Source: Altererythrobacter epoxidivorans
GTDB taxonomy: Bacteria > Pseudomonadota > Alphaproteobacteria > Sphingomonadales > Sphingomonadaceae
DNA: 64,000 bases
Direction of reading: 5' to 3'
Assembly (NCBI RefSeq): GCF_001281485.1
Contig: NZ_CP012669.1
Span: 2,573,501-2,637,500, forward strand
Part shown: piece after piece, positions 1 to 9,227 of the stretch
Position numbering within the stretch: the first letter of the stretch is position 1
Layout of the letters: every line of letters starts with the position of its first letter
The notes under the pieces: generated by a model
What the model saw: only the letters and a program-made list of their open reading frames with translations
Told to the model about the DNA's origin: nothing
Database searches by the model: none
Program-made: the position numbers and the translations under genes

Positions 1-77
1 GTTGCCGCAATGGCGCGCACGACGTGGAGCCCGGTCGGCGATAGGCCCAGAACGATTGCAGGGGCGGGCACGCTCAT
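1..77 (-). CDS. ATP-grasp domain protein, N-terminal fragment (cut by window edge)
   Basis: Only the first 25 codons are inside the window. The peptide begins MSVPAPAIVLGLSPTGLHVV, a hydrophobic strand followed by a glycine turn and a helix. This resembles the N-terminal Rossmann-like fold of ATP-grasp carboxylate-amine ligases found in exopolysaccharide loci, where the GLSPTGL stretch is typical. The ATG overlaps the stop of the neighbouring glycosyltransferase gene by four bases (ATGA), so it is the next gene of the same operon. Identity rests on a short peptide and on context; any Rossmann-type enzyme is possible. Confidence 0.5.
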   Translation of the reverse strand, partial: MSVPAPAIVLGLSPTGLHVVRAIAA

Positions 78-1183
78 GCCGCCACCTTGTCATCGACCAA
101 ACGACGAAGGAGCGCTGCGATCTTGGCTGCCTGGCCTGCCGGATCGAACCGTTCCTCGACATCCTTGCGTGCCGCCCGCGCCATTCTCTCACGCAGAGCC
201 TTATCGGTGATCAGCTTTTCCAGCGCGTCGCGCCAGTCGTCCTTAGTCTTGCAGAGAAAACCCGTTTCGCCATGGCGCAGCAGTTCGTTGTTATAACCGA
301 TGGCGCTGACCACGGGCACGACGGTGGAAGCCATGTAGGTCCGGGCCTTGCCGCCAGACTTGCCGCGCGACCAATCCTGGTCGGGAAGCGGCATCAATCC
401 GATGTCGTATCGCTTCAGCGCCTCGCGTTCCGCCTCCAGCGACCAGTCTTCCAGCCGCCAGGGAACGTCGTCCATGGCGAACTCGCCGCCGCCCATGATT
501 TCGAAGCGCACCTCCGGATGGGCGCTTGCGACCTCGCGCAGGACATCGGCGATCTCGTTGAGATATTTCGACGTCGAAGGCGATCCGAGCCAGCCGATGG
601 TAACCGGGCCGCGATCTTCGCCGAACTTCTCTTCAGGTCCCGCAAAGCGCGCGGTGTCTTCGGCAACCTCGATCGTTTCGGCTTTCCCTCCGACCTTGAC
701 CGCGCTGTCGCGCAGCCAGTCGTTGCCCGCCACGGTGCAATCGACGAGACGCAAGATCTCGATCGTTTTTTCAGGCGAGCGGAACAGCGTGGCGAGCGGA
801 TTGTAGCGGCTCGGCTGCTTGATGAAGAGCGCATCGTCGTAGTCGAAAACGAGCACGGTCCCGCTGCGCTTCAGCGCGTTTTCAATCAGCGGCGGTCCGA
901 AAGGCAGCAATTCGCGCTGCATGTAGACGACGTCGTAACGCCGATGTTTCAGCAGGGTGCGCAGGCGGCGGATGGCCGCACTGACGGTCATCAGCATCTT
1001 GCGGCCGGTTGCCCCTTGGGACATCGATGCGCGGTACATGCTCTGGTCCATGAAGCTCTGAACGTGACAGGTCACGCCCAGCTTCTCGAGATAGGGGATG
1101 TACTGGAACACGCGGTAGCGGCTCGAGGCGCCTTCTTCGGGATAACGCGTCAGGAAGAGGACGGAGAGGGGCCTTTCGCTCAC
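74..1183 (-). CDS. Glycosyltransferase, GT4-like
   Basis: Predicted 369-aa cytoplasmic GT-B glycosyltransferase that would add one sugar to a lipid-linked polysaccharide repeat unit. The N-terminus (VLFLTRYPEEGASSRYRV) is the first strand and glycine loop of the acceptor domain. Around residues 270-310 the donor-nucleotide half is visible: a GGKARTYMAS helix, a VVPVVS strand, and the HGETGFLC loop common in GT4 enzymes. The start is GTG and shares GTGA with the stop of the preceding glycosyltransferase gene, indicating translational coupling. Donor and acceptor sugars cannot be told from sequence. Family assignment is strong, substrate unknown. Confidence 0.85.
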   Translation of the reverse strand: MSERPLSVLFLTRYPEEGASSRYRVFQYIPYLEKLGVTCHVQSFMDQSMYRASMSQGATGRKMLMTVSAAIRRLRTLLKHRRYDVVYMQRELLPFGPPLIENALKRSGTVLVFDYDDALFIKQPSRYNPLATLFRSPEKTIEILRLVDCTVAGNDWLRDSAVKVGGKAETIEVAEDTARFAGPEEKFGEDRGPVTIGWLGSPSTSKYLNEIADVLREVASAHPEVRFEIMGGGEFAMDDVPWRLEDWSLEAEREALKRYDIGLMPLPDQDWSRGKSGGKARTYMASTVVPVVSAIGYNNELLRHGETGFLCKTKDDWRDALEKLITDKALRERMARAARKDVEERFDPAGQAAKIAALLRRLVDDKVAA

Positions 1184-2391
1184 GCTGCCTCTCCACCCGA
1201 CAGGCGCCGGTAGATGCGGTCGTACTCAGCGACACCGCCTTGGAGAGAGAAGAGATCTTCGGCGGCCTTCCGGCAGCGCGCGGCGATGCCATCTTCGCGG
1301 GCGAGCGCCAGCAGCGCGTCGATTGCCTCATCGACATCGCCAAGCTCGACGCGTCCCTCCGCAGTGACCGGCAGCACGACTCCTGTCCCGCTCGAGGCGA
1401 AGTCCTCGGCCACGTCGCCGACTTCGCCATTGGCGAGGCACGGCACGCCGCTGGCCAGGAATTCGCCCATGCGGGTCGGGCAGGATGCCCGCTTTGACCA
1501 GGCGGGCATGATGAAGAATACGCCGGCGTGCATGCGGGCGACTTGTCCGCCCACTTCGTCGAAGCCGCAAGCGCGGATTTCGACGCGGCCGAGATCGACC
1601 CCGGCCTTTTCGAGAGCGGCGCGAACGGTATCGTGGCCGCCCTTGTTGATCACCAGGAAGCGGGCGTCCGGATCGCGCTGGAACAACCGCGCGACGACTT
1701 CGGCGACCTGGTCGAACAGGTACCAGCTGCCGACCGAGCCGACATAACCCAGCGTAAACGGCTGGGCGGGCTTGGGTGCGGGCTGAAACAGGTCGAGATT
1801 GGTGCAGGTCGGGATGACGCTGCTCGGCGGAGGATTGCCGGCCAGATAGTCGAATGCTTCGAAAGTCTCGACACCCTTGCGCGTCAGCGACACGACGTGA
1901 TCGGCATTCTCGAACAGCGTCCGTTCCAGCCGCTTGACCATGCGGTAGGGAAGACCGTCGCGGCTCCAGCGCCCTGCATCGACCCGCTCGTCACCCCAGA
2001 ACCCGCGCATGTCGAAGATCAGCTTCGCACCGGTCGCCTTCTTTACGTTCAGCCCCATCAGCGAACCGACATAGGACCGGCAATGAACGACTTCCGCATT
2101 GCATTGTCGTGCCAGCCGTATCGCCTCGCGGCTACCCCAGGCGATGTCCCACGCCGTCGCCGGAAGCGCGGGACGCTGGTGCCAGGTGCGCGTGTGCCAG
2201 TCGATACCGGCATCACTGCATTTGCGCTTCATCGCGGACAGCGCCGCCCTGTCAGCGAGATTATCCGGCTTTTCGAATGTCAGGAGGGTGATCGAATGCT
2301 TCCGCGACAGTTCGCGGAGGTATTGTAGGACCTGGCTTTCACCCAGGGGGTCGAGCAGGCCGGTGTAAGAGATGTAGAGAACGCGCGTCAT
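1180..2391 (-). CDS. Glycosyltransferase, GT4-like
   Basis: A 403-aa GT-B fold glycosyltransferase of the same exopolysaccharide operon. The N-terminus has the YISYTGLLDPLGESQ pattern (acceptor-domain strand plus loop) typical of GT4 enzymes annotated in polysaccharide clusters. The donor side shows FVINKGG near residue 235 and MGEFLASGVPCLAN near residue 310, the helix-loop that binds the nucleotide-sugar. It overlaps the next glycosyltransferase by GTGA and its own ATG overlaps the stop of the upstream glycosyltransferase by four bases. Sugar specificity is not predictable. It could be the enzyme of any internal linkage of the repeat unit. Confidence 0.85.
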   Translation of the reverse strand: MTRVLYISYTGLLDPLGESQVLQYLRELSRKHSITLLTFEKPDNLADRAALSAMKRKCSDAGIDWHTRTWHQRPALPATAWDIAWGSREAIRLARQCNAEVVHCRSYVGSLMGLNVKKATGAKLIFDMRGFWGDERVDAGRWSRDGLPYRMVKRLERTLFENADHVVSLTRKGVETFEAFDYLAGNPPPSSVIPTCTNLDLFQPAPKPAQPFTLGYVGSVGSWYLFDQVAEVVARLFQRDPDARFLVINKGGHDTVRAALEKAGVDLGRVEIRACGFDEVGGQVARMHAGVFFIMPAWSKRASCPTRMGEFLASGVPCLANGEVGDVAEDFASSGTGVVLPVTAEGRVELGDVDEAIDALLALAREDGIAARCRKAAEDLFSLQGGVAEYDRIYRRLSGGEAA

Positions 2392-3491
2392 TGCGATCGA
2401 GCTGCGATAACTTCCTTGTATTCGGAGGCCAGCCTGTCAGCGATCGCATCGGAAGAGAATTCGCTTGCGGCCCGAATTGCGCCTAGCCGCCCGAGTTCCG
2501 CCTGTCGACCGCTATCACCCGCGAGTTCCTCCAGCGCGGAGCGCAGTGCATCGGTGTCTCCTGCGGGAAACATTTCGCCGGCATCGCCGATGACTTCGGG
2601 CAATCCCCCGGCGTCGCTCGCGATCACCGGCTTTCCAAGGGCCATCGCCTCGGCGGCGGCAATGCCGAAACCCTCGAAGCGCGAAGGGGCGACGACGATG
2701 TCGGCGGTTCCAAGCTTTGAAAGGAAATCGGGGTGATCGAGACCGGTCACGATATCGAGGTCCAGCCCAGCATCTTTACCGAGCTCGTGCAGCCTTCCCT
2801 CCAGCGGACCGCCTCCAAGGAAGCTGACCCGGTGGGGCGGTAGGTTCGCGCCTTCCAGCGCGGCAATGAGGTCTGCGTGCCCTTTTTCATGGACCAGCCT
2901 GCCCGGCAGTACGATGTGCAGGCGGTTGTCTTCATGGGCTGGTGAGGTCGCGCGCGCCGTTTCGATTGCTTCCATGTCGATGGCATTGGGCATGACTGCG
3001 ACCTGCGCCAGCGAGAGGGCCTCGCGGTAATGATCGGCGACCGCCTTCGACACGCCATAAAAGCGCGAACCGCCGCGCCGCAGCAGTGCGCTCCGCACCA
3101 ACCGGTGCAATTCGAGCTTCAACCCGCCGCGATTGGCGCCGGCATAGGCCTGGTTGTGAAAGGTCTCGATCATCGGCGGCCCGCCGCGACTGGCGAGGAG
3201 TGCCGCGTAAATGCCAGGGAAATAGAGGTGGGCATGAACCAGTTCGATGCGTTCCGTGCGGCAAAGTTCACGCAGAGCGCCGACCTTGGCGGGCAGGTTC
3301 CACTTGTGCGCCTGCGGAAGTGTGACCACGCGCACCCCGCGAGCCTCGAGCTCCGGGGCAAGGTCAAGCGGCGGTTTGAGCACGCCGACGACCGGCTCGA
3401 CACCCTGCTTGGCGAGCGCAGGCAGCAGCGTGACGAGCAGCCTTTCCGCGCCGCCGCGCCCCAGTGTCTCGATCAGATGGAGGACGCGCAT
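2388..3491 (-). CDS. Glycosyltransferase family 4 protein
   Basis: Classic GT4 enzyme of about 367 aa. It begins MRVLHLIETLGRGGAERLL, where GRGGAERLL is the hallmark acceptor-domain loop. Near residues 265-290 it has PSRFEGFGIAAAEAMALG, containing the E-x7-E donor motif, followed by GKPVIASDAGGLPEVI. An ATG 27 bases upstream (3518) is in frame, but the ATG at 3491 has AGGA seven bases before it and places the first beta strand at residue 2, so it is preferred. The 3' end overlaps the next gene by ATGA. It probably retains its donor by inversion-free transfer (GT4 is a retaining family). The substrate is unknown. Confidence 0.88.
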   Translation of the reverse strand: MRVLHLIETLGRGGAERLLVTLLPALAKQGVEPVVGVLKPPLDLAPELEARGVRVVTLPQAHKWNLPAKVGALRELCRTERIELVHAHLYFPGIYAALLASRGGPPMIETFHNQAYAGANRGGLKLELHRLVRSALLRRGGSRFYGVSKAVADHYREALSLAQVAVMPNAIDMEAIETARATSPAHEDNRLHIVLPGRLVHEKGHADLIAALEGANLPPHRVSFLGGGPLEGRLHELGKDAGLDLDIVTGLDHPDFLSKLGTADIVVAPSRFEGFGIAAAEAMALGKPVIASDAGGLPEVIGDAGEMFPAGDTDALRSALEELAGDSGRQAELGRLGAIRAASEFSSDAIADRLASEYKEVIAARSQ

Positions 3492-3530
3492 CGGTCTGTC
3501 CTGCACCCCCTCAGGCAAATGTAGCGCCGC

Positions 3531-4385
3531 CTACTTGCCCGGCCTCAACGGGCAGACATCCCACAGCGCATCAAGATCTATATCGATCGTATAGTCGAAG
3601 AACTGGTCGAGCAGGAAAGCCTTTTCGGTCTTCTCGTCGACATTGATGGGAAGGGTGTCTGGGCGACCAACCGACGAGAAATAATCGCGGAACTTGAACC
3701 CGTCGCCGACGGGCTTGTCCGAAGCGTGGAGCCACAGGCTCGGCACGCCATAGGCATCTGCGCATATGATGCCATGCAGGGAGGACGAAACGATCCTGTC
3801 GCACGCCACGATCTGGTCGGTCACCTCCTCGATGCCGCCACATATATCGATGACGCGAACGTCGTCCCACTCTCGTGCGGCCCTGAAAAAGGGTTCGTCC
3901 CATTCGAAACAGTGCGGGATGATGCCCAGCGGCTTGCGTTCGAGAGACGTGTCGGGCTGGTGGAAACGGGGTAGAAGGAGCGCCGCATCGCCGACGACGC
4001 CCGGGGGCGTGATGCCTTCCTTGGCGAGGCGTTCGTTGGAAAGCCAGCCACGAACGGCATGGATCTCGCGCGGCCTTCCGGTGATCGGGATGTCAGCCGA
4101 TATGAAGCCGGCACCCCAGACAATCGCGTTCGGGTCGCCACATGCAGAACCGAGATGGCTGCCGATCCAGTAGTGCACAGGCTTGCCCGTCACCGGATAG
4201 ACATCTGCGCGATGAACGACCTTCTTGCCCGAAATCTTTTCCGCCAGCCACGGGTTCAGCTTGTCTCCCCAGTTGATCGCGATCACACCCTCGGTAGCCC
4301 AGCGCAGGATCACCGTGTCGTCATCGAGCATTGCCCGCGTCGTGTTCACGAGCTTGCGCGGGATCGCTCGAATTCGATTAGTCAA
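3531..4385 (-). CDS. Polysaccharide pyruvyl transferase family protein
   Basis: Predicted to transfer pyruvate from phosphoenolpyruvate as a ketal onto a sugar of the exopolysaccharide repeat unit, giving it negative charge. Family signs over the 284-aa protein are INWGDKLNPWL near the N-terminus (GD-x-L-x-P), VWGAGFI, VGDAALLLPRF, and the C-terminal SSSLHGIICADAYGVPS (about 198-214) with FRDYFSSVGRP (about 230-240). The likely start is TTG at 4385, preceded by AGGAG seven bases upstream and overlapping the stop of the upstream glycosyltransferase by 8 bases. An ATG start farther upstream would add about 28 basic residues and overlap that gene by some 90 bases. Family confidence is high, acceptor unknown. 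Confidence 0.85.
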   Translation of the reverse strand: MTNRIRAIPRKLVNTTRAMLDDDTVILRWATEGVIAINWGDKLNPWLAEKISGKKVVHRADVYPVTGKPVHYWIGSHLGSACGDPNAIVWGAGFISADIPITGRPREIHAVRGWLSNERLAKEGITPPGVVGDAALLLPRFHQPDTSLERKPLGIIPHCFEWDEPFFRAAREWDDVRVIDICGGIEEVTDQIVACDRIVSSSLHGIICADAYGVPSLWLHASDKPVGDGFKFRDYFSSVGRPDTLPINVDEKTEKAFLLDQFFDYTIDIDLDALWDVCPLRPGK

Positions 4386-5490
4386 AATGTGTCTCCTGTG
4401 ATTTTTCGATGATCGCGGCCGCAGCTTCGATCGCGCTGGCATCGTGTCGCTGCTGCGAAAAAGCTTCACGGATCAGTTTTCCGTTGGCGAGCAATTCGTC
4501 GCGAGGCAGCGCCAGCAAGGCTTGCATGCGCTCTAGCCACCGCCCGGCGTCGAATCCATCGATTTTGAAGCGATCGTCCATGACGGTTTCGGGCAGGCCG
4601 CCCCGATCAACCACCAGCACTGCACGGTCGCATGCCTGAGCCTCGATCGATACCCGACCGAACGGTTCTGCCCAGAGCGAGGGGGCTAGCCAGAGCTTGG
4701 CGGAGGCGAACATGGCTTCGCGGTTGGACGCCCAGCCGCACAATTTCATGTTCGGGGGAATTTCGGCGGGCAGGTCGCCATCGTGACCATATACAAGATA
4801 GGTCAATTCGGGCGAACGCTTCGCAAGTTCGACGACGAACGCGATATTCTTGTCCGGCCCACGATGGACAAAGCCAACCGTATTTGCGGGAGCTGCCTCA
4901 GCCGAAGGCGTAACATCGCAAGCCTGCGGCACGATATTCATGGCACTGCGATCGATGCCGAAGCGGTCGTGCAGAGCCTGAGCCATGAATTCGCTGTTGG
5001 TCAGTATGCCGTCTGCTTCGCGCAGGAGACGGCCATCCTGGTTCTTCCGGATCACGGACTGCTTCGCCAGCGCGACGCGCTTTGCCAGCGGTACATGCGG
5101 ACATGCAAAGCCGAAGTTCTCGTACGCCTGGATGATCGCCGCAGTGGCGCATTCTTCAGGAACTGCGTCGAAGGCGGCCAGCGTCGATGTCGTAGCGAGG
5201 CAAAGTCTGGGGGCGCCCTCTTCGCCAATCAACTGGCGAACTTCGGTGCGCACGAAATCGAGCCAGTGCAGGAACAGGCCGGGTGCGCGCCACCGCGGCG
5301 GTACCGCTCTGATCACGCGGTATGGTTCGCTTGCGAAGACCGCCATATCGGTGGCCGGATCGAAGCTGAGCACAACCACATCCCAGCGTTCGGCAAGGGC
5401 TGTCAGCAGATTGCGATTGCTGATGGTGCCACCTGTCTGTCCCTTCGCCGATGGCGAGGGCAGGAATTGGGTGACAAACAGCAGTTCCAT
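4378..5490 (-). CDS. Glycosyltransferase, GT4-like
   Basis: About 370 aa. The N-terminus MELLFVTQFLPSPSAKGQTG is the acceptor domain first strand and loop. FVHRGPDKNIAFVVELAKR and the SLWAEPFGRVSIEAQACDRA segment (about residue 275) carry the E-x7-E-type donor motif, followed by VVDRGGLPETV. Two starts are possible: TTG at 5520, or ATG at 5490, which puts the first strand at the N-terminus and is preferred. It lies between the pyruvyl transferase (8-base overlap) and the sulfotransferase (about 40 bases) in the exopolysaccharide operon, so it should act on a lipid-linked intermediate at the cytoplasmic face. Sugar specificity is unknown. Confidence 0.83.
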   Translation of the reverse strand: MELLFVTQFLPSPSAKGQTGGTISNRNLLTALAERWDVVVLSFDPATDMAVFASEPYRVIRAVPPRWRAPGLFLHWLDFVRTEVRQLIGEEGAPRLCLATTSTLAAFDAVPEECATAAIIQAYENFGFACPHVPLAKRVALAKQSVIRKNQDGRLLREADGILTNSEFMAQALHDRFGIDRSAMNIVPQACDVTPSAEAAPANTVGFVHRGPDKNIAFVVELAKRSPELTYLVYGHDGDLPAEIPPNMKLCGWASNREAMFASAKLWLAPSLWAEPFGRVSIEAQACDRAVLVVDRGGLPETVMDDRFKIDGFDAGRWLERMQALLALPRDELLANGKLIREAFSQQRHDASAIEAAAAIIEKSQETHFD

Positions 5491-5531
5491 GGGCCGACCA
5501 GCATCTCCGGGAAGGGGCAATCGACCTGCTT

Positions 5532-6545
5532 CTAGCAGGGCAGGTCGAATTCGGGGAAGCGCGCGGCCAACCGGCGGTTGCTGGCCGCATAGTGCGCTCG
5601 GATTTCTTCGAGCTTTGCCTCGGGCGGTACGAAGCTGGTTTCGCCGCTTTCGAACTTCTTCAGGAACGGAGCGAGCAGGCGTCCGATGCCTAGACTGCGC
5701 TTCGGAAAGAAGCGTGCCTTGAGATCGTCGAGCTTGGAAACGGCAGTCTTGCGTCGCATCTTGAGCTGCGATTTTCCGGACTTGGAGCGGCGGACGTTTT
5801 CTTCCCCCTTTGAGGTCAGCAGGTCGAGGAACTCACCGGCATCGACCCCGAGGAAATTGCTGAACCTTTCGGCAAAGCGCGGCGGATCGCCCTTGATCGA
5901 ACCATAATCGAGAAGAAGGACATTCTTGGCCCCGAAGATCTCGCATGACAGGTCGTACAGCTTGTCGAATTCAAGAACGACCGTGTCGAGCAGTCCCAAG
6001 GAGCCCGACATGACTTCGTCCGCGTATTTTTCGAAAGTATCGGTCTGGGGCACGCGTGCCAGCCTGCCTCCGTATGCCTCGGCAAAGAAGGATGTCAGCA
6101 AATCGGTCTGCTTCCGCAGCGTCAGGATCAACTTGGGAGACGCAAATCCGCCCTCCAGTCCCATGTCCCTAGCATGTTCGAGCGCTTGCCGGGCCGTGGG
6201 CGAAGCATATGGCTTGTTCTTGTCATGCGGATTGGGAATGGGCGCCATGCATTGGCCGATGATCCCTTCGCCGGAAAAGAACACGCTGTTCTGCGAGGCC
6301 GCTTTGGAACGGCCTAGGAGCGTGGCGCCAAGGTCGCGAAGTCGCGCGCGTTCCTGCTCGTCCATCGAACGGGTGACGCGGAACGATTTCGACAGCTTGG
6401 TGTCATCTTCGACGCGTTCCTCGACCGGGTAATTGCGGCCGGAATAGGTAATCCCTGAAAGCTGCGGGAAGACATGTTTCTGGAGAAAGGTGGTCGCGGT
6501 CTTCGGGAAACCGGCGTGAATGAAAATCGTTTGCTGCTGCATCAT
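5532..6545 (-). CDS. Sulfotransferase-like protein
   Basis: Predicted PAPS-dependent sulfotransferase fold, about 337 aa. The N-terminal IFIHAGFPKTATTFLQ contains the 5'-phosphosulfate binding loop (FPKTATT, residues 13-19). LRKQTDLLTSFF near residue 142 matches the 3'-phosphate motif (Arg and Ser on one helix). The start is taken at the first of two adjacent ATGs (6545); an upstream extension of 48 codons would overlap the flippase gene and has arginine/serine-rich, shadow-like composition. Its position inside the polysaccharide operon suggests sulfation of a sugar hydroxyl, but some members of this superfamily act on other substrates, so the acceptor is inference. Confidence 0.75.
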   Translation of the reverse strand: MMQQQTIFIHAGFPKTATTFLQKHVFPQLSGITYSGRNYPVEERVEDDTKLSKSFRVTRSMDEQERARLRDLGATLLGRSKAASQNSVFFSGEGIIGQCMAPIPNPHDKNKPYASPTARQALEHARDMGLEGGFASPKLILTLRKQTDLLTSFFAEAYGGRLARVPQTDTFEKYADEVMSGSLGLLDTVVLEFDKLYDLSCEIFGAKNVLLLDYGSIKGDPPRFAERFSNFLGVDAGEFLDLLTSKGEENVRRSKSGKSQLKMRRKTAVSKLDDLKARFFPKRSLGIGRLLAPFLKKFESGETSFVPPEAKLEEIRAHYAASNRRLAARFPEFDLPC

Positions 6546-6576
6546 ATCCAACTGAACTGAGACGCCCTTATCCGCG

Positions 6577-7917
6577 CTATGCACGCTTGGCGAGGAATTT
6601 GCCGACCGGGCCGGCGATGAGACCGAGCCTGCGATAAAGCAGGATGCTGAGCGCGATGTTCCACGTCGCGAGGCTGGCCGAAGTCGCAATCGCGGCGCCG
6701 AGGATCCCGTAGGGCGGGATCAGGATGGCGTTGAGGACAATATTGAGGATCGCGGACCCGCCGATCACCTTGACGGTGTCCTTTTCATGTCCCGTCATGC
6801 TCAGGAACTGGCCGATCGACCCGGCCGACGCGTTGATGACTTGCCCCACGGCAAGAACAGCCATTGCGCCGTATGCTCCGATGAAATCATTTCCAAAGAA
6901 CAGCTGCAGGAGCCACTGGCCCAGGCCGACGAGAATGATGCACCCGATCAGCGAAAGTCCCGAGACGACCATCGTCGTGTTGGTCAGCAAACGCTGCAAC
7001 CCGCGCATGTCGCCGAGCGCATGCAAGCGGGCAATGTTCGGTGCCAGGACAGCGTTCGAGGCGGAAAGGGGAATGGCGACCAGCGCAGCTGCCTGGATTG
7101 CAATATTGTATATGCCGACGCTTGCGGCAGAGGTCATCGCCCCCAGCATGATGATGTCGGATTTCTGCGTGATGAGACGTGCGCCGGCGAGCAGCGAGAA
7201 CGGCAGCAGGCTCTTGGCCCAGTCGCTAGTCCGGTACTCGGGCTCGACTGCGGAAGTCTCCCGCGGCCAGTATTTCACAAGCAGCCAAATCGTGACGCCC
7301 AGTGCGGCCGCGTTCGACAAGGCGTTGAGCAACACGGCGGAGGGTGCCGAAAGCCCCTGGGCCATCGCGAAAAGGAAAACGACGAACAGCGCAGGCTGCA
7401 GGACATTGTTCGGCCAGTTGCCGTGAACGACCTTGCGCAGCCCCCTGAGGAAGCTCGACGCCAGCGCCAGCCCGACGAACAAAGGCAGGAGGAAAAGCGC
7501 CGCGGCGAAGGTCATCGCGTCGAATGCCTCAAGGCCATCGGAGAAAACGAAGATCCCGCCACCGATCACGACAGCTCCGACAATTGTCGAGATGAGTGAC
7601 ATCTGCAGGGCGCGGCGGCGGAATCCACGTAGCAGGGCCCACTCCGATCTTGCGCAGCTTCTCGCGATTTCGCGCATGGAAAGGCGGGGAACGCCCATTT
7701 GCGCGGGGATCGTGATCAGGTTCAGTATCGCGATCGCGAATGCGTATTTGCCGTAACCTTCGGTTCCAAGCAGACGTGCCAGCAGGACGGCGCTGATCAG
7801 CGTAAGCGCCTTGTTCGCAAGGAACGTCCCCATAACGGTGCTTCCGCCACGCATGAGGCTGGCCGTCAGGCTTTCCCCCATGAGCCTCGAGAGCTGTCTC
7901 TGAACGAACTTTGCCAC
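6577..7917 (-). CDS. Wzx-type polysaccharide flippase
   Basis: 446-aa polytopic membrane protein of the MATE/PST (MOP) exporter superfamily. It should flip the undecaprenyl-diphosphate-linked repeat unit across the inner membrane. The hydrophobic pattern gives roughly 12-14 membrane helices. The first has the usual signature: ANKALTLISAVLLARLL followed by GTEGYGKYAFA. Charged loops such as RGLRKVVHGNWPNNVLQP lie between helices. The start is GTG at 7917 with only a weak ribosome site. It sits between the sulfotransferase and the nucleotide-sugar dehydrogenase, together with a Wzy-like polymerase and Wza/Wzc-like genes, so a Wzx/Wzy-dependent pathway is likely. Confidence 0.85.
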   Translation of the reverse strand: MAKFVQRQLSRLMGESLTASLMRGGSTVMGTFLANKALTLISAVLLARLLGTEGYGKYAFAIAILNLITIPAQMGVPRLSMREIARSCARSEWALLRGFRRRALQMSLISTIVGAVVIGGGIFVFSDGLEAFDAMTFAAALFLLPLFVGLALASSFLRGLRKVVHGNWPNNVLQPALFVVFLFAMAQGLSAPSAVLLNALSNAAALGVTIWLLVKYWPRETSAVEPEYRTSDWAKSLLPFSLLAGARLITQKSDIIMLGAMTSAASVGIYNIAIQAAALVAIPLSASNAVLAPNIARLHALGDMRGLQRLLTNTTMVVSGLSLIGCIILVGLGQWLLQLFFGNDFIGAYGAMAVLAVGQVINASAGSIGQFLSMTGHEKDTVKVIGGSAILNIVLNAILIPPYGILGAAIATSASLATWNIALSILLYRRLGLIAGPVGKFLAKRA

Positions 7918-7934
7918 GATCCCAGCTTTCGGGC

Positions 7935-9203
7935 CTAGAGCCGCAAATCCACTATTTCGGCAGGCAGTACTGCCTTGAGGTCGTAGATGATCGAGCGATC
8001 CTTGCCGAGCGCCGACAGGTCACCGGCGCTCATCGAGGCGAACTCGCGGTGGGCAACGGCGCCGATGATCGCGTCATATGCGCCCGGTTCCGGCGCCTTG
8101 ACGAGGTCGATCCGGTATTCCTCATGCGCCTGTGCCCCATCGGCCCAGGGGTCGAATACGTCCACCTCGACACCGTAATCTTCCAGCGCGGCGATCACGT
8201 CGACCACCCGCGTATTGCGCAGGTCGGGGCAGTTTTCCTTGAATGTCAGGCCCAACATAAGGACCCGCGCACCATTGACCGGCAGGCGGCGCTTCAGCAT
8301 TTCCCTGACCAGCGTATCGGCCACGAACTGCCCCATGCCGTCATTGATGCGGCGACCGGCAAGGATCACGTGCGGGTGGTATCCGATCGCCTCTGCCTTG
8401 TGCGTCAGGTAATAGGGATCGACGCCGATGCAGTGCCCTCCGACGAGGCCCGGGCGGAACGGCAGGAAGTTCCACTTAGTACCGGCCGCTTCCAGGACCG
8501 ACAGCGTATCGATACCCATCTTGTTGAAGATGATCGCCAGCTCGTTGATGAGCGCGATATTGAGGTCGCGCTGCGTATTCTCGATCACCTTGGCAGCTTC
8601 GGCGACCTTGATCGACGGCGCCTTGTGCGTGCCGGCGGTGATGATTTCGCCATAAAGCGCATCGACAGTATCGGCGACTTCGGGGGTGGAGCCGGACGTC
8701 ACTTTCCTGATCGTCGGCAGGCGGTGTTCCTTGTCGCCCGGGTTGATGCGTTCGGGGCTGTAACCGCAGAAAAAGTCTTCGTTGAACGTCAGGCCCGACA
8801 CGCGCTCCAGCACAGGAACGCAGTCTTCCTCGGTCGCGCCGGGATAGACCGTGCTTTCGTAAATCACGATATCGCCGCGCTTCAGCACCTTGCCGACGGT
8901 TTCCGACGCCTTGATCAGCGGGGTCAGGTCGGGCCGCTTGTGCGCGTCGATCGGCGTTGGCACCGTAACGATGTAGATGCGGCAATCTGCAATGTCTGCG
9001 GGGTCACAGGTGAAGGAGAGATGCGCTGCCTCGGCCAGTTCGGCAGGCTCGACTTCCTGCGTACTGTCCTTGCCTTCGCGAAGCTCGGCAATACGACCCT
9101 CATTGATGTCGAAGCCGACCACCGCGCGGCGCTTGCCGAATTCGACCGCCAGCGGCAGCCCGACATAGCCGAGTCCGATGACAGCAAGTTTTTCCGAAGT
9201 CAT
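7935..9203 (-). CDS. UDP-N-acetylhexosamine 6-dehydrogenase (nucleotide sugar dehydrogenase)
   Basis: A 422-aa NAD-dependent enzyme oxidising C6 of a UDP-sugar to the uronate in two steps. It has an N-terminal Rossmann fold ([19 protein letters not shown]), the [19 protein letters not shown] block, and the catalytic Cys in [15 protein letters not shown] (about residue 254). The C-terminal UDP-binding domain starts at [18 protein letters not shown]. The block spelling matches the TviB/WbpO-type branch (UDP-GlcNAc/GalNAc dehydrogenases) rather than Ugd. ATG at 9203 is chosen over the TTG at 9218 because a GGAAACGGA ribosome site precedes it. It implies an N-acetylhexosaminuronic acid in the polymer. 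Confidence 0.88.
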   Translation of the reverse strand: MTSEKLAVIGLGYVGLPLAVEFGKRRAVVGFDINEGRIAELREGKDSTQEVEPAELAEAAHLSFTCDPADIADCRIYIVTVPTPIDAHKRPDLTPLIKASETVGKVLKRGDIVIYESTVYPGATEEDCVPVLERVSGLTFNEDFFCGYSPERINPGDKEHRLPTIRKVTSGSTPEVADTVDALYGEIITAGTHKAPSIKVAEAAKVIENTQRDLNIALINELAIIFNKMGIDTLSVLEAAGTKWNFLPFRPGLVGGHCIGVDPYYLTHKAEAIGYHPHVILAGRRINDGMGQFVADTLVREMLKRRLPVNGARVLMLGLTFKENCPDLRNTRVVDVIAALEDYGVEVDVFDPWADGAQAHEEYRIDLVKAPEPGAYDAIIGAVAHREFASMSAGDLSALGKDRSIIYDLKAVLPAEIVDLRL

Positions 9204-9227
9204 GCGGTCCGTTTCCAATTCATCATG

